From: Bacteroidota bacterium
GTDB taxonomy: Bacteria; Bacteroidota; Bacteroidia; Bacteroidales; SKPS01
Length of the DNA stretch: 64,000 nt
Assembly (NCBI GenBank): GCA_022709695.1
Contig: JAKLII010000003.1
Coordinates: 330,124 to 394,123 of the forward strand
Direction: 5' to 3'
Shown: positions 42,192 to 52,500 of the stretch, piece after piece
How positions within the stretch are numbered: the first letter of the stretch is position 1
Layout of the letters: every line of letters starts with the position of its first letter
Made by a program: the position numbers and the translations under genes
The notes under the pieces: model-generated
The model's database searches: none
What the model saw: only the letters and a program-made list of their open reading frames with translations
What the model was told of the DNA's origin: nothing

Positions 42192-43492
42192 AAAAGCGCA
42201 TCGTAATCAGTGTTTTAGCCCTTCTGGCAGGGATATCCGGCATCCGTGCACAGGAGGTTTTAACCCTGCAGCAGTGTTATCAAAAGGCACTGGAACATTC
42301 GCCACTCGCCTCCGAGCTGCAAAGCCTGCAGGAGATCAGGAACCTGAAAGACAGGAATCTCGCGGCCGGCTGGTACCCCACACTTGATGCGGGGGGCAGT
42401 TTTGTCTACAACACCACGGTGGTGGATCTCTCCTCCACGCTCGGTTCCCTTCCTATCCCCGGTATCGGGGATAAACTGGAGGCATTGCCGCACGAACAGT
42501 ACAGAGTTACCCTGGAGTTGAACCAGATGATCTGGGACGGAGGCGCCGTTAAATGTGCAAAAGCATTGGAAAGTGCAGACCTGCAGGTAAATGCAAAGCT
42601 GTTGGATGCAGAGCTCTATAAGCTCCGTGGTCAGGTAAATCAGTACTATTTCTCCATCCTGTTGCTCGACCGTCAGAAAGACCTGCTGCTCACCTGCCTG
42701 GATCTGATAGACGAGCATATTCGTACGGTGGGGTCGGCCCGGGCTGAAGGCGCCGCCCTGAAAACCGATCTGGACCGGCTTCGGGGTGAACAGGTAAAAC
42801 TGCTGCAGCAGCTCAGAGAGAACAGGATCAGCCGGGGAGCAAACCTGAGGATGTTGTCGGAAATCACCGGCACCCCCGCCGACACAACGGCGGAACTTGC
42901 TTTACCCATCTTTGAGATTGCGGGTCAGCCGGAGCTGAACAGGCCGGAGCTGCAGGTCTTTGACCTGAAAAATGAGCAACTGAATGCCTCCCTGGAGATG
43001 ATCCAAAGCCGGAGGATGCCCAGAGCTTTCGTTTTCGCCACCGCAGGGATGGGGAACCCGCCGGGCAACGATTTTTTCAGCAACGAGTTTGCCCCCTATG
43101 GCGTGGCAGGGGTAGGGATCAAATGGAATATCTTCGACTGGAACAAAGCGGAACATGAAAAAAGGATTGTGTTGCTGCAGAAAGAGATGCTGCAGGGGCG
43201 CAAGGCCGACCTGGCCGCAGCCCTGATTCGCCAGCTTGAAGCAAAAAGGGCTGAAATAGAGGGCATTGAGGCACTTCTGAAGACCGACAACGAGCTGATC
43301 GCGCTGAGGACCACCATTGCAGCCACCACCCTGTCCCAATACCGGAACGGCACCATTACCCTGGCAGAATACCTGAAAGATCTTCAGGCTGAGCAGGAAG
43401 CAATGCTTACCCGTGAACTGCACCGCATAAGCCTGGCACGTGCAAAAACCGAATACCTTACCATTGCAGGGCAGGATCTCCATTCCAATTAA
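42188..43492 (+). CDS. TolC-family outer-membrane efflux protein
   Basis: A 434-residue outer-membrane channel protein. The signal peptide (MKKRIVISVLALLAGISGI) ends at about RAQ. The rest shows the long helical repeats of TolC-type proteins, with opening LTLQQCYQKALEHSP and the LDRQKDLLLTCLDLIDEH and NGTITLAEYLKDLQAEQEA segments. It connects to the adaptor encoded 8 bp downstream to give a route across both membranes. Coupled to tetR by a 4-bp overlap. Confidence 0.9.
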   Translation: MKKRIVISVLALLAGISGIRAQEVLTLQQCYQKALEHSPLASELQSLQEIRNLKDRNLAAGWYPTLDAGGSFVYNTTVVDLSSTLGSLPIPGIGDKLEALPHEQYRVTLELNQMIWDGGAVKCAKALESADLQVNAKLLDAELYKLRGQVNQYYFSILLLDRQKDLLLTCLDLIDEHIRTVGSARAEGAALKTDLDRLRGEQVKLLQQLRENRISRGANLRMLSEITGTPADTTAELALPIFEIAGQPELNRPELQVFDLKNEQLNASLEMIQSRRMPRAFVFATAGMGNPPGNDFFSNEFAPYGVAGVGIKWNIFDWNKAEHEKRIVLLQKEMLQGRKADLAAALIRQLEAKRAEIEGIEALLKTDNELIALRTTIAATTLSQYRNGTITLAEYLKDLQAEQEAMLTRELHRISLARAKTEYLTIAGQDLHSN

Positions 43493-43500
43493 TAAAAGAA

Positions 43501-44382
43501 ATGATGAAGCACAAATTCTGGATTGCCATTGCACTGAGCCTGGCCTGGGGCTGCAGCAGCAAAACGGATCAGGCAGACGCCTACGGTACTTTTGAAGCAC
43601 AGGAGGTGACCGTTTCGGCACAAACCGGTGGACAGATTCTGGCATTTGAGGCACAGGAGGGTGCCCCCGTGGAAGAAGGTGCTCTTATCGCTTTGATTGA
43701 CACTACGTTATACAAACTTCAGCTGGAGGAACTCTATGCGGGTATGGGAGGGGTAAAATCGAAAGTTGTTACCATTGGGGCACAGAATGAGATTCTGAAG
43801 GAGCAGATTGCCAACCTGAAAGTGAATATTGCCAGGGTGGAAAAAATGCTGAAGGAAGATGCCGCCACCCGGAAACAGTACGATGATCTTACCGGGCAGG
43901 TAGCAGTGCTGGAAAAGCAGATTGCCGCAAACACCACGCAGATGAACTCGGTAAATGCTGAGCTGTTGGTGATGCAGGCAAAAAAGAACCTGGTACTGGA
44001 ACAGTTCAGCCGCAGCAGGGTATGCAGTCCTATCAGCGGCGTAGTGATTGAGAAATATGCTGAAGCCGGGGAGATTACGGCTGCCGGAAAACCTCTGGCC
44101 AAGGTAGCCAACCTCTCACTGATGAAACTGAAGGTATACGTGAGCGGGGCCCAGCTCGGAAAACTGAAAACCGGCCACGCCTGTACCGTGCGGATCGATG
44201 ACGGGGAAAAGGGGTACCGCACCTTCAGGGGGAGAATCAGCCGGGTATCGGAGAAGGCGGAATTTACCCCGAAGATCATCCAGACCAAGGAGGAACGGGT
44301 AACGCTGGTGTATGCCGTTACCATTGAGGTGCCCAACGATGGAACCCTCAAGGCGGGCATGCCCGGAGAAGCAATCTTTTAG
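43501..44382 (+). CDS. HlyD-type periplasmic adaptor lipoprotein (YbhG-like)
   Basis: A 293-residue membrane fusion protein. The N-terminal signal ends in WGCSS, so it is probably a lipoprotein. A biotinyl-lipoyl half-motif (VSAQTGGQILAFEAQEGAPV) is followed by a ~90-residue coiled-coil hairpin (about residues 75-170), then the second lipoyl half (CSPISGVVIEKYAEAGE) and a beta-barrel domain. It bridges the inner-membrane ABC transporter and the TolC-like channel. Closest organisation known to me is YbhG. Confidence 0.88.
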   Translation: MMKHKFWIAIALSLAWGCSSKTDQADAYGTFEAQEVTVSAQTGGQILAFEAQEGAPVEEGALIALIDTTLYKLQLEELYAGMGGVKSKVVTIGAQNEILKEQIANLKVNIARVEKMLKEDAATRKQYDDLTGQVAVLEKQIAANTTQMNSVNAELLVMQAKKNLVLEQFSRSRVCSPISGVVIEKYAEAGEITAAGKPLAKVANLSLMKLKVYVSGAQLGKLKTGHACTVRIDDGEKGYRTFRGRISRVSEKAEFTPKIIQTKEERVTLVYAVTIEVPNDGTLKAGMPGEAIF

Positions 44383-44386
44383 CCAT

Positions 44387-45343
44387 ATGCAACCCGTGGT
44401 TCAGGCATTGGGAATTGGGAAAAGCTTCGGCACCACCGTGGCGCTCAGGGATATCAGTTTTGAGGTGCTGCCGGGGGAGGTCTTCGGATTCATCGGCCCG
44501 GATGGCGCCGGCAAAACCACGCTGTTCAGGATCATAACCACCCTTCTGCTGCCCGATGCAGGGGAGATACAGGTAATGGGGTTCGATGTCCGGAGAGATT
44601 ACCGCGGGATCAGGAAAAATATCGGGTACATGCCGGGCCGGTTCAGCCTCTACATGGATCTTACCGTGGAAGAAAACCTCCGGTTCTATGCCACGGTTTT
44701 CGGAACCACGGTGGAGGAAAACTACGACCTGATCCGCGACATCTATTCCCAGATCGAACCCTTTAAGCATCGGATGGCAGGCAAACTGTCCGGAGGCATG
44801 AAACAGAAACTGGCCCTGTCGTGCGCCCTGATTCACAAACCCTCCCTGCTGATCCTGGACGAGCCCACCACAGGGGTGGATGCCGTATCGCGGGCTGAAT
44901 TCTGGGAGATGCTGAAAAAGCTGAAAGCACACAACATCACCATTGTGGTATCCACACCCTATATGGATGAGGCTACGCGTTGCGACCGGGTAGCGCTGAT
45001 CCAGAATGGCCGTATCTTTTCGGTTGACACTCCGGATCATATCACCGCCGGATTCAGCCGGCCGCTGTTGCAGGTGAAATCTGCCTCAAAACACCTTCTG
45101 ATGAATGCCCTGAAAAAGTATCCGGGTACCTTATCTGTCTGGCCCTTTGGCGAATATGTGCACCTTACCCTCAGGGATGTGCTGCCGGAGGAGCCGCTCC
45201 CCCGTTTTCTGGAGCGGCATGGAATCCGGGATGCCACCCTTATGGAAGCAAAACCGGGCATCGAAGACCGGTTTCTGGAGCTGATGAGCGGCGCTGAGCC
45301 TGTTCCGGAATACAGAAAGGAGGTAAATGATGACCAGCCGTGA
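44387..45343 (+). CDS. ABC exporter ATPase, first half of a split YbhF-like protein
   Basis: A 318-residue ATPase from the ATG at 44387, which directly follows the adaptor gene; the longer frame would overlap it. Walker A is GPDGAGKTT (about residues 36-44), the signature is LSGGMKQKLALSCA, and Walker B is LLILDEP. The Walker A loop has Asp in place of the usual Asn. A C-terminal extension of ~90 residues follows the ATPase core. E. coli YbhF carries two ATPase domains in one chain; here the second is a separate gene that overlaps this one by 17 bp. Confidence 0.88.
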   Translation: MQPVVQALGIGKSFGTTVALRDISFEVLPGEVFGFIGPDGAGKTTLFRIITTLLLPDAGEIQVMGFDVRRDYRGIRKNIGYMPGRFSLYMDLTVEENLRFYATVFGTTVEENYDLIRDIYSQIEPFKHRMAGKLSGGMKQKLALSCALIHKPSLLILDEPTTGVDAVSRAEFWEMLKKLKAHNITIVVSTPYMDEATRCDRVALIQNGRIFSVDTPDHITAGFSRPLLQVKSASKHLLMNALKKYPGTLSVWPFGEYVHLTLRDVLPEEPLPRFLERHGIRDATLMEAKPGIEDRFLELMSGAEPVPEYRKEVNDDQP

Positions 45344-46079
45344 ACCGGTGATTACGGTACAGAACCTGGTGAAGAGGTTTGGCAGCTTTGTGGCCAACGA
45401 TAACCTGAATTTCGAGGTGTATGCCGGCGAGATCTTCGGATTTCTGGGGGCCAACGGTGCCGGAAAAACCACCGCCCTGCGAATCCTGTCCGGATTATCG
45501 GCTCCCACCTCGGGAAAGGTGATGGTGGCCGGGGTGGATGCAGGGCGCAATCCTGAAAGAATTAAAAGAAATATCGGGTATATGTGCCAGCGGTTTTCGC
45601 TGTATGAGGACCTTACGGTTACAGAGAACATCACCCTTTACGGGGGGATCTACGGCATGAAAAGGAATGAGATCCGGGGAAAAACCGCTGCATTGCTGGA
45701 GCGGCTTCAGTTTGGAGCTTACGGCAACACCCTTATCTCCGCACTGCCGCTGGGGTTGCGCCAGAAACTGGCTTTCGCGGTGGCAGTGCTCCATCAGCCA
45801 AAAATCGTATTTCTGGATGAACCCACCGGAGGGGTTGACCCCATCACCCGCAGGCAGTTCTGGGAAATGATCTACGAAACCGCTGCAGGGGGTATCACCG
45901 TGTTTGTTACCACCCACTACATGGATGAGGCAGAATACTGCGACCGGGTCTCTATCATGAGCGAAGGAAAAATCGTAGCACTGGATACTCCCGCAGCCCT
46001 CAAAAAGCAGTACGGAGTTTCTTCGGTAGAGGAGGTATTTGTTAAAATCGCCCGTCCCGGCCAACAACTGATCCCATGA
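45327..46079 (+). CDS. ABC exporter ATPase, second half of a split YbhF-like protein
   Basis: A 250-residue ATPase. Walker A is GANGAGKTT (about residues 40-48) and Walker B is IVFLDEP followed by TGGVDP. The signature region reads ALPLGLRQKLAFAVA: the usual LSGG is changed to LPLG, so this domain may be weak in ATP hydrolysis, a common asymmetry in paired ABC exporters. A good AAGGAGG ribosome-binding site lies inside the end of the previous gene. The ATG at 45330 is an alternative start. Confidence 0.88.
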   Translation: MMTSREPVITVQNLVKRFGSFVANDNLNFEVYAGEIFGFLGANGAGKTTALRILSGLSAPTSGKVMVAGVDAGRNPERIKRNIGYMCQRFSLYEDLTVTENITLYGGIYGMKRNEIRGKTAALLERLQFGAYGNTLISALPLGLRQKLAFAVAVLHQPKIVFLDEPTGGVDPITRRQFWEMIYETAAGGITVFVTTHYMDEAEYCDRVSIMSEGKIVALDTPAALKKQYGVSSVEEVFVKIARPGQQLIP

Positions 46080-47185
46080 AAAGATTCCTCGGATTCGTAA
46101 GAAAAGAGTTTCTCCATATTTTCAGGGATCCCCTTACCATGATCATCATCTTTGGCATCCCGGCGGTACAGATCCTGCTGTTTGGTTTTGTGGTGAGTAC
46201 CGATCTGAAAGAGACCAAAGTAGCCTTCCTCGACCTTTCGAAGGATGAAATCACCCGCACCCTGTCCGGAAAAATCTGCTCTTCGGGCTTTTTTGAATTG
46301 GGAGCCGACCTCACCGGATACCACGAGGCAGAGCACGTGTTGCGGAAAAACAAAATCAAGGCGGTGATTGTGTTTGAAAAGGATTTCGGAAGGAGACTGA
46401 TCAGCGATGGCACCGCTTCGGTACATATTATTGCCGACGGTTCCGAGCCCAACATGGCTACCCTCATCACCAGCCATATCTCGGCCATCATCGCCGATTA
46501 TAACCGGGAGCTGGCAGGGGCCGGACTGCAGCAGGTATTGCTGGTACAGCCCGAGGTAAGGATGTTCTACAACCCCACCCTGAAAGGGCAGTTTATGTTT
46601 GTGCCGGGAGTCATCACTCTGATTATGCTGCTGATATGTGCCCTGATGACCTCCATCACCATCACCCGCGAAAAGGAGTTCGGTACCATGGAGGTGCTGC
46701 TGGTGTCACCCCTGCGGCCTGCGCAGATCATCCTGGGCAAGGTGTTGCCCTATTTCATCCTTTCGTTCGTGGATGTGATCCTGATCCTGCTCCTTTCGTG
46801 GTTCGTATTTGAGCTGCCGGTGAAGGGGAGCCTGGCACTGCTGCTGGCCGAGCTGATGCTCTACATCCTCATGAGCCTGTCGCTGGGAATCCTGATCTCT
46901 ACCGTGGCGAAGAACATGCAGCAGGCCATCTTTATTTCCCTGGTGGGAATGATGCTCCCAACGGTGCTGCTATCAGGATTTATCATCCCGGTAGAGAGCA
47001 TGCCCATGCCCTACCAGTGGGTCAGCAAAATCCTGCCCCCGGCCTACTTTATCACCATCATAAAAAACATCATGATCAAGGGAACCGGGTTTTTGTATGT
47101 GTGGAAGGAAACCCTCTTCCTGCTGGTGTTCACCCTGGCAGCCATAGGTCTCAGTATTCGAAATTTCAAAATCCGACTTCAATAA
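46076..47185 (+). CDS. ABC-2 type permease (YbhS-like)
   Basis: A 369-residue inner-membrane permease of the ABC-2 family. One N-terminal transmembrane helix is followed by a ~150-residue periplasmic domain, then five C-terminal helices. The region EKEFGTMEVLLVSPLRP (about residues 199-215) is the typical coupling segment. It overlaps the upstream ATPase gene by 4 bp. With the next permease it forms the heterodimeric membrane part of the exporter. Confidence 0.9.
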   Translation: MKRFLGFVRKEFLHIFRDPLTMIIIFGIPAVQILLFGFVVSTDLKETKVAFLDLSKDEITRTLSGKICSSGFFELGADLTGYHEAEHVLRKNKIKAVIVFEKDFGRRLISDGTASVHIIADGSEPNMATLITSHISAIIADYNRELAGAGLQQVLLVQPEVRMFYNPTLKGQFMFVPGVITLIMLLICALMTSITITREKEFGTMEVLLVSPLRPAQIILGKVLPYFILSFVDVILILLLSWFVFELPVKGSLALLLAELMLYILMSLSLGILISTVAKNMQQAIFISLVGMMLPTVLLSGFIIPVESMPMPYQWVSKILPPAYFITIIKNIMIKGTGFLYVWKETLFLLVFTLAAIGLSIRNFKIRLQ

Positions 47186-47202
47186 AAACCGGGAGGAAAA
47201 AG

Positions 47203-48321
47203 ATGAAGGTGATTCTGTACCTGATCAGAAAGGAATTTTTGCAGATCTTCCGCGACCGGTTTCTGGGCAAGGCGATCTTTGCCGTGCCCGTTGTGCAGAT
47301 GCTGCTGCTGGTGCCGGCGGTAACTTTCGAAATCAGGCATGTAAACCTGTGCGTCATCGACCGGGATATGACCCCTGCCTCCCGTGAACTCACCGGCCAG
47401 CTCGAAGGTTCCTCCTTTTTCAGGATTACCCGTAAAACCTTTTCGGAGGAAGAAGCCCGGACAATGATGCACCGAAATCGTTGCGACCTGATCCTGCAGA
47501 TTCCCGAAGGGTTTGGTCGGAACATCGCCAGGGGCATCCCGGTACCTGTACAGGTGGGTGTAAACGCCATCAACGCCTCCAATGCGCAGCTCTCCTGGGG
47601 CTACCTCAATGGGGTGATTCAGAATTATAACCTCAACCGCCTGAAGAAAGGGGCCGGTATGCCCGCCGGGGTGCAGCTGCAGCAGGTTTCGCTGAGCAAC
47701 CGCTACTGGTACAACGAGATGCTCAACTACCGGCACTACATGATGCCCGGGGTGCTGGGCATTCTGGTGCTGGCCATCGGGTTTATCCTCGCCGGGCTTA
47801 ATCTGGTGAAGGAGAAGGAGTCGGGCACCATAGAGCAGATCAACGTAACGCCTGTGAAGAAATACCAGTTTATCCTGGGCAAGATGACCCCTTTTCTGCT
47901 CATCGGACTGGTGGATCTGGCCATCGGACTCACCATCGGCATTTTCACCTTCGGGGTTCCGTTTCAGGGAAGCATTCTGTTGCTTTTCCTCAGTTCCGCC
48001 GTGTTTCTGGTAGGGGTGCTCGGACTCGCCCTCTTTATGTCCACCTTTGCCCGTACCCAGCAGCAGTTTATGTTTACCGGGTTTTTCTTCATCATTGTGT
48101 TTGTGCTGATGAGCGGCATCTTTACCCCACTCGAAAGTATGCCGCTGTGGGCGCAGAAAATCGACCTGGTGAACCCCATGGCCTATATCATGCGCATCAA
48201 CCGGATGATCATGCTGAAAGGATCAGGATTTCATGACCTGCGGAACGATCTCCTGGCTTTGGTGCTGATTGCCACGGCGTTTACCACACTGGCGGTGTGG
48301 CGGTACAGGAAGACTGCGTGA
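47203..48321 (+). CDS. ABC-2 type permease (YbhR-like)
   Basis: A 372-residue permease from the ATG at 47203, which has a GGGAGG ribosome-binding site; the longer frame from 47017 runs inside the previous gene. Architecture equals that of its neighbour: one N-terminal helix, a large periplasmic domain and C-terminal helices, with EKESGTIEQINVTPVKK as the coupling segment. The two permeases share their architecture, as in YbhS/YbhR. Last gene of the operon; no clear terminator hairpin with T-run follows. Confidence 0.9.
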   Translation: MKVILYLIRKEFLQIFRDRFLGKAIFAVPVVQMLLLVPAVTFEIRHVNLCVIDRDMTPASRELTGQLEGSSFFRITRKTFSEEEARTMMHRNRCDLILQIPEGFGRNIARGIPVPVQVGVNAINASNAQLSWGYLNGVIQNYNLNRLKKGAGMPAGVQLQQVSLSNRYWYNEMLNYRHYMMPGVLGILVLAIGFILAGLNLVKEKESGTIEQINVTPVKKYQFILGKMTPFLLIGLVDLAIGLTIGIFTFGVPFQGSILLLFLSSAVFLVGVLGLALFMSTFARTQQQFMFTGFFFIIVFVLMSGIFTPLESMPLWAQKIDLVNPMAYIMRINRMIMLKGSGFHDLRNDLLALVLIATAFTTLAVWRYRKTA

Positions 48322-48339
48322 ATAATGTGAAAATGCTGA

Positions 48340-48375
48340 GCAAAGCGAAGTCCCGGGAGCGAAGCGATCCGGGAT
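48340..48375. repeat. REP-like inverted repeat
   Basis: TCCCGG (about 48351-48356) and CCGGGA flank GAGCGAAGCGAT. A GC-rich island in an otherwise AT-rich gap. Confidence 0.45.
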
Positions 48376-48460
48376 GAAAATATGAAAATGTGGAAATGTG
48401 GAAATGTGAAAATGTGGAAATGTGGAAATGTGAAAATGTTGAGATGTGAAAATGTGAAAT
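48376..48460. repeat. 8/9-bp tandem repeat (gaaaatgtg type)
   Basis: About nine units alternate between gaaaatgtg and gaaatgtg. Purine-rich on this strand. Simple sequence repeat between the exporter operon and the convergent small gene. Confidence 0.75.
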
Positions 48461-48545
48461 ATTATCAGAGGCTACGTCCTGTCGTGGTGGAAATTAGAGT
48501 ATTTTGCAGATTTTAAGAGGGATAATTGAAATGACCCCCTTTCTG

Positions 48546-49082
48546 TCATGTTTGCCTACCAATAAAATACTCAGGGTCTGATTGATTTGCTTCAATAATA
48601 TTAAACATGCGTTCAAAATCATCGGAACATGATCCTGATTCTAAAAGAAACCCAATCAAGGACATTCCATAGCCTAATGGGATGACCATTAATGGAAGGA
48701 TTGAGTCAGAAATACCGCCATAATCAGTCCCGGAATATTTATCTAAAAGGTAGAAAAGGATTATACTCCCGATCCCAATGGTGTAAAAGATCTTCATAAT
48801 ACTGTTCAAACTGGTTTTCATTCTTAATACTGTTACCTTTGCAACCATTTTTGTCTTTCCTTTGATTTCGATGAATGGAAGTTTGGTTGGAAAAGCTAAC
48901 AGAAAGTCTGATATGTAATGCAATTCAAAACCATCGGCATATATTTCTCCATCAATATTTTGATTCTTTTCTATGTACCTATTGATTCCCAATAATAAAG
49001 ACTCTTCAGAGAGATATGTTTCATAATAGACAATTCTTCTGAGAGCGAAGAAATTCGATAGATTGATGATGGCCTTCATCAT
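48546..49082 (-). CDS. Small membrane protein, unknown function
   Basis: A 178-residue protein, AT-rich compared with its neighbours. Two hydrophobic segments lie at about residues 98-114 (IFYTIGIGSIILFYLL) and 128-148 (ILPLMVIPLGYGMSLIGFLL). The N-terminal ~90 residues and the C-terminus are hydrophilic. No family is recognised. An unusual base composition and lack of homology to known families suggest an orphan or transferred gene. The coding call rests on a clean long frame and plausible membrane topology. Confidence 0.55.
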   Translation of the reverse strand: MMKAIINLSNFFALRRIVYYETYLSEESLLLGINRYIEKNQNIDGEIYADGFELHYISDFLLAFPTKLPFIEIKGKTKMVAKVTVLRMKTSLNSIMKIFYTIGIGSIILFYLLDKYSGTDYGGISDSILPLMVIPLGYGMSLIGFLLESGSCSDDFERMFNIIEANQSDPEYFIGRQT

Positions 49083-49337
49083 GAACCAGCTTTTGTTTAT
49101 ATTGATTATTTCTAAAGCACTCTTTTTGAAGGTATACCAAGATGTGCATACAGATCTCGTTGCTCATCGAGTACACAATAAACACCTGAAAAACATCTGT
49201 GCGTCAAATTTATAAGTTTTCCGAAATTATTTCCTCTGTTCGATTGGGAATTTCAAAACTATTTTAACCCCCTACGTCAGAAACATCACGGCAGGCATGG
49301 CGGTGATACCAGGTGCCAAAGATTTGATTTCCATTTA

Positions 49338-49376
49338 TGGCGTATTATCGGTGATTGTAAGTACAATTATACGCCA
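49338..49376. repeat. Nested inverted repeat upstream of mfd
   Basis: Outer arms TGGCGTAT (49338-49345) and ATACGCCA (49369-49376) enclose a second hairpin, ATTGTA-AG-TACAAT (49354-49367). Both stems are perfect. Confidence 0.65.
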
Positions 49377-49495
49377 ATATTTATCATTTTCAACAGGAGG
49401 ATACCTATTGGCAAAACAATTCCATAGCCGTTTCAAGCCAGCACAAAGGTTAACCCTACTATCAGCTGTCGACTCCCGACTATCGACTGAAATTC

Positions 49496-49503
49496 TATCT
49501 TTG
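49496..49503 (+). promoter_or_regulatory. -7 element of mfd
   Basis: TATCTTTG, full match to TAnnTTTG. It argues for translation starting at or after about 49510. Confidence 0.6.
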
Positions 49504-49521
49504 CACAAAATTTCGGGCCCT

Positions 49522-52500
49522 GTGATCCATCCGCTGCTGAACCTTTTCCTGAACCATCCCTTGCAACCTGAGGTTCTTGCGGCTCTGCGACAGCTGGGTG
49601 CCTCCCTGCACTGGAAGGGTACCCTCCCTTCCGCACTGGCGCTCCATGTGGCGGCAGTGGAATCGGCTACGGAAGTGCCGCAGCTGATCCTGCTTAACGA
49701 ATACGATGAAGTACAGGCCTTTCACAGCGATCTGGAAAACGCCTTCGGTGAGAAGGAGTATGAGTTCTACCGAAAAAATATCCTGTTTTTCCCGCCCCCC
49801 GACAAAGCCGGTGCAGGTACCGGAACTCCCGATCCCAACCATGTGCTCATGCGCACAGAAGTGCTCAAAAGGCTCGGTTCAGGCCAGCGCAGGATCATCA
49901 TTGTGGCCCCGGTATCGGCCCTTGCCGACCGGGTGGTGTCGCAGCAGTTTCTCACTGAAAATACCTTCAGGCTGAAGCAGGGGGAGATGGTGGACCTGGA
50001 CTTTGTGGCCGATTTTCTGCTGGAAGAGGAGTTTGAACGGGTCGACTTTGTGGCCGAACCGGGACAGTTTGCCATCCGCGGAGGTATCGTGGACGTGTTC
50101 TCCTTCTCCAACGACTACCCCTACCGCATCCAGTTTATCGGCGATGAAATAGACTCCATCCGCTCATTCGATCCCGCCACCCAGCTGTCGAAAGAGCGGG
50201 TGGACCATATCACCATTGTGCCCGACCTGCACCGCAATGGCACTGCAGTGGCCCGCCAGAGCCTGTTCGACTTTCTCCCGCCGTCGGCCATCCTCTGGTG
50301 CCAGAACCCTGGCTTTGCCATCGACCAGCTGGAACACCTCCATGCCGGACGCAAAGCCACAGGGGCACTGGTAGCCGTAAACGATTTCACCGGGGCAGAC
50401 CTGAAGGAGGCATTCCAGCAATTCCGCGTGATCGACTGCGGTTCGGCCCCTTTCTTCCCGGATTCTGTGGAAATAGCTGCTGAACAGGCGCCACAACCTG
50501 CTTTCAATAAAAAATTCGACTTGCTGTCGGCCGACCTGCGGCAGTGGCACGACAAAGGGTACACCAACTACATCCTTTCCGACAATCCCAAGCAGATCGA
50601 GAGGCTCCGGAATATCTTCGATGATATCTCCAGGGGAAACGTTCCGGTGCATTACACCACGGCACTCCCCTCGTTGCACCACGGCTTTATCGATCACCAC
50701 CTGAAGCTGGTATGTTATACCGACCACCAGATCTTTGAGCGGTACCGGAAGACCGGGCTGCAGGAGGGTTATAAAAGGCGGGAAGCGATCACCATCAAGG
50801 AATTACTGAGCCTTGAGCCGGGTGATTACATTACCCACATCGACCATGGCATCGGACGCTTCGGGGGGCTGGAAACCATCGACAACAACGGGAGGCAGCA
50901 GGAGACCGTGCGGCTGATATACCGCAACAACGACGTGGTGTACGTGAGCATCCACTCGCTGCATCGCATTGCCCGCTATACCGGTTCGGAAGGGAAAGTG
51001 CCCGAACTCGACAAGCTGGGGTCGGGTGCCTGGAAACGGCTGAAAGAGAAGACCAAATCGAAGGTTAAGGACATCGCCCGCGACCTGATCAGGCTCTATG
51101 CCCGCCGCCTGGCGGCAAAGGGCTTCGCCTTTGCCCCCGACACCTACCTGCAGCATGAGCTGGAGGCCTCCTTCATCTTCGAGGATACCCCCGACCAGAT
51201 CAGGGCCACAGCCGATGTGAAAGAGGATATGGAGAAGGGCTACCCGATGGACCGGCTGATCTGCGGCGATGTGGGGTTTGGCAAAACCGAAGTGGCCATC
51301 CGGGCAGCCTTCAAAGCAGTAACTGACAGCAAACAGGTGGCAGTGCTGGTGCCTACCACTATCCTGGCGCTGCAGCACTACCACACCTTCCGCAGCCGCC
51401 TGAAGGATTTCCCGGTTACCATCGACTACATCAACCGGTTCAGGAGTGCCAAAGATCAGAAGGAGACCCTGAAAAAGCTCGAAGCGGGCAAACTCGATAT
51501 CATCATCGGCACCCACCGCCTGGTTGGCAGCGACGTTAAGTTCAAAGATCTGGGATTGCTGATCGTTGACGAAGAGCAGAAATTCGGGGTGTCGGTAAAA
51601 GAGAAGCTGAAACAGCTCAGGGTGAATGTGGATACCCTCACACTCACTGCCACCCCGATCCCGAGAACATTGCAGTTTTCACTCATGGGCGCCAGGGACC
51701 TGTCGGTAATCAGCACTCCGCCTCCCAACCGCCATCCGGTGCAGACACAGCTTCGCGGCTTCAGCGAAGAGCTGATCAGGGAAGCCATTCAGCAGGAACT
51801 GAACCGGGGCGGCCAGGTATTCTTCCTCCACAACCGCATCCAGAGCATCAACGAAATGGCAGCCATGGTGGAGCGGGTGGTGCCGGGGGTGAGCGTGGCG
51901 GTGGGTCATGGCCAGATGGAAGGGGAGAAGCTGGAGCAGGTGATGATGGATTTCATCGAGGGAAACTACGACGTATTAGTATCTACCAGCATCATCGAAT
52001 CGGGGCTCGATATCCCCAATGCCAACACCATTATCATCAGCGATGCCCACATGTACGGACTCAGCGACCTTCACCAGCTCCGTGGTCGGGTTGGGCGGTC
52101 GAACAAAAAAGCCTACTGCTATCTGATCACACCGCCCCTTACCGTACTCACCCCCGAAGCCCGCAAACGGCTCAAAGCCATCGAGGAGTTCTCAGACCTC
52201 GGCAGCGGATTCAACATCGCCATGCGCGACCTCGACATCCGGGGCGCCGGCAACATCCTGGGTGCAGAGCAGAGCGGCTTCATCGCCGATATTGGTTACG
52301 AGATGTACCAGAAGATCCTGAAGGAGGCGATGCAGGAACTGCGCATGGCCGAATTCCCCGAGCTGGCCGATCACAGCCCCGAAAAACGGTGGAAGCCCGG
52401 CAAAGAGTGCCAGATCGAAACCGACCTGGAGATCCTGCTGCCCCCCGACTATGTGGAAGCTTCCGGAGAACGGCTGCTGCTGTACCGTGAGCTGGATGAG

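Larger units (their letters stand above)
49083..49521. other. Gap upstream of mfd with nested inverted repeat
   Basis: The mfd frame is open from 49297, but the promoter at 49496-49503 lies inside that extension, so I treat 49297-49521 as untranslated. The gap holds a nested inverted repeat (49338-49376) and no other gene. Confidence 0.55.

Noticed and set aside
49297-49521. N-terminal extension of Mfd
   Set aside because: A perfect -7 promoter element lies inside it and the extra residues do not resemble Mfd.
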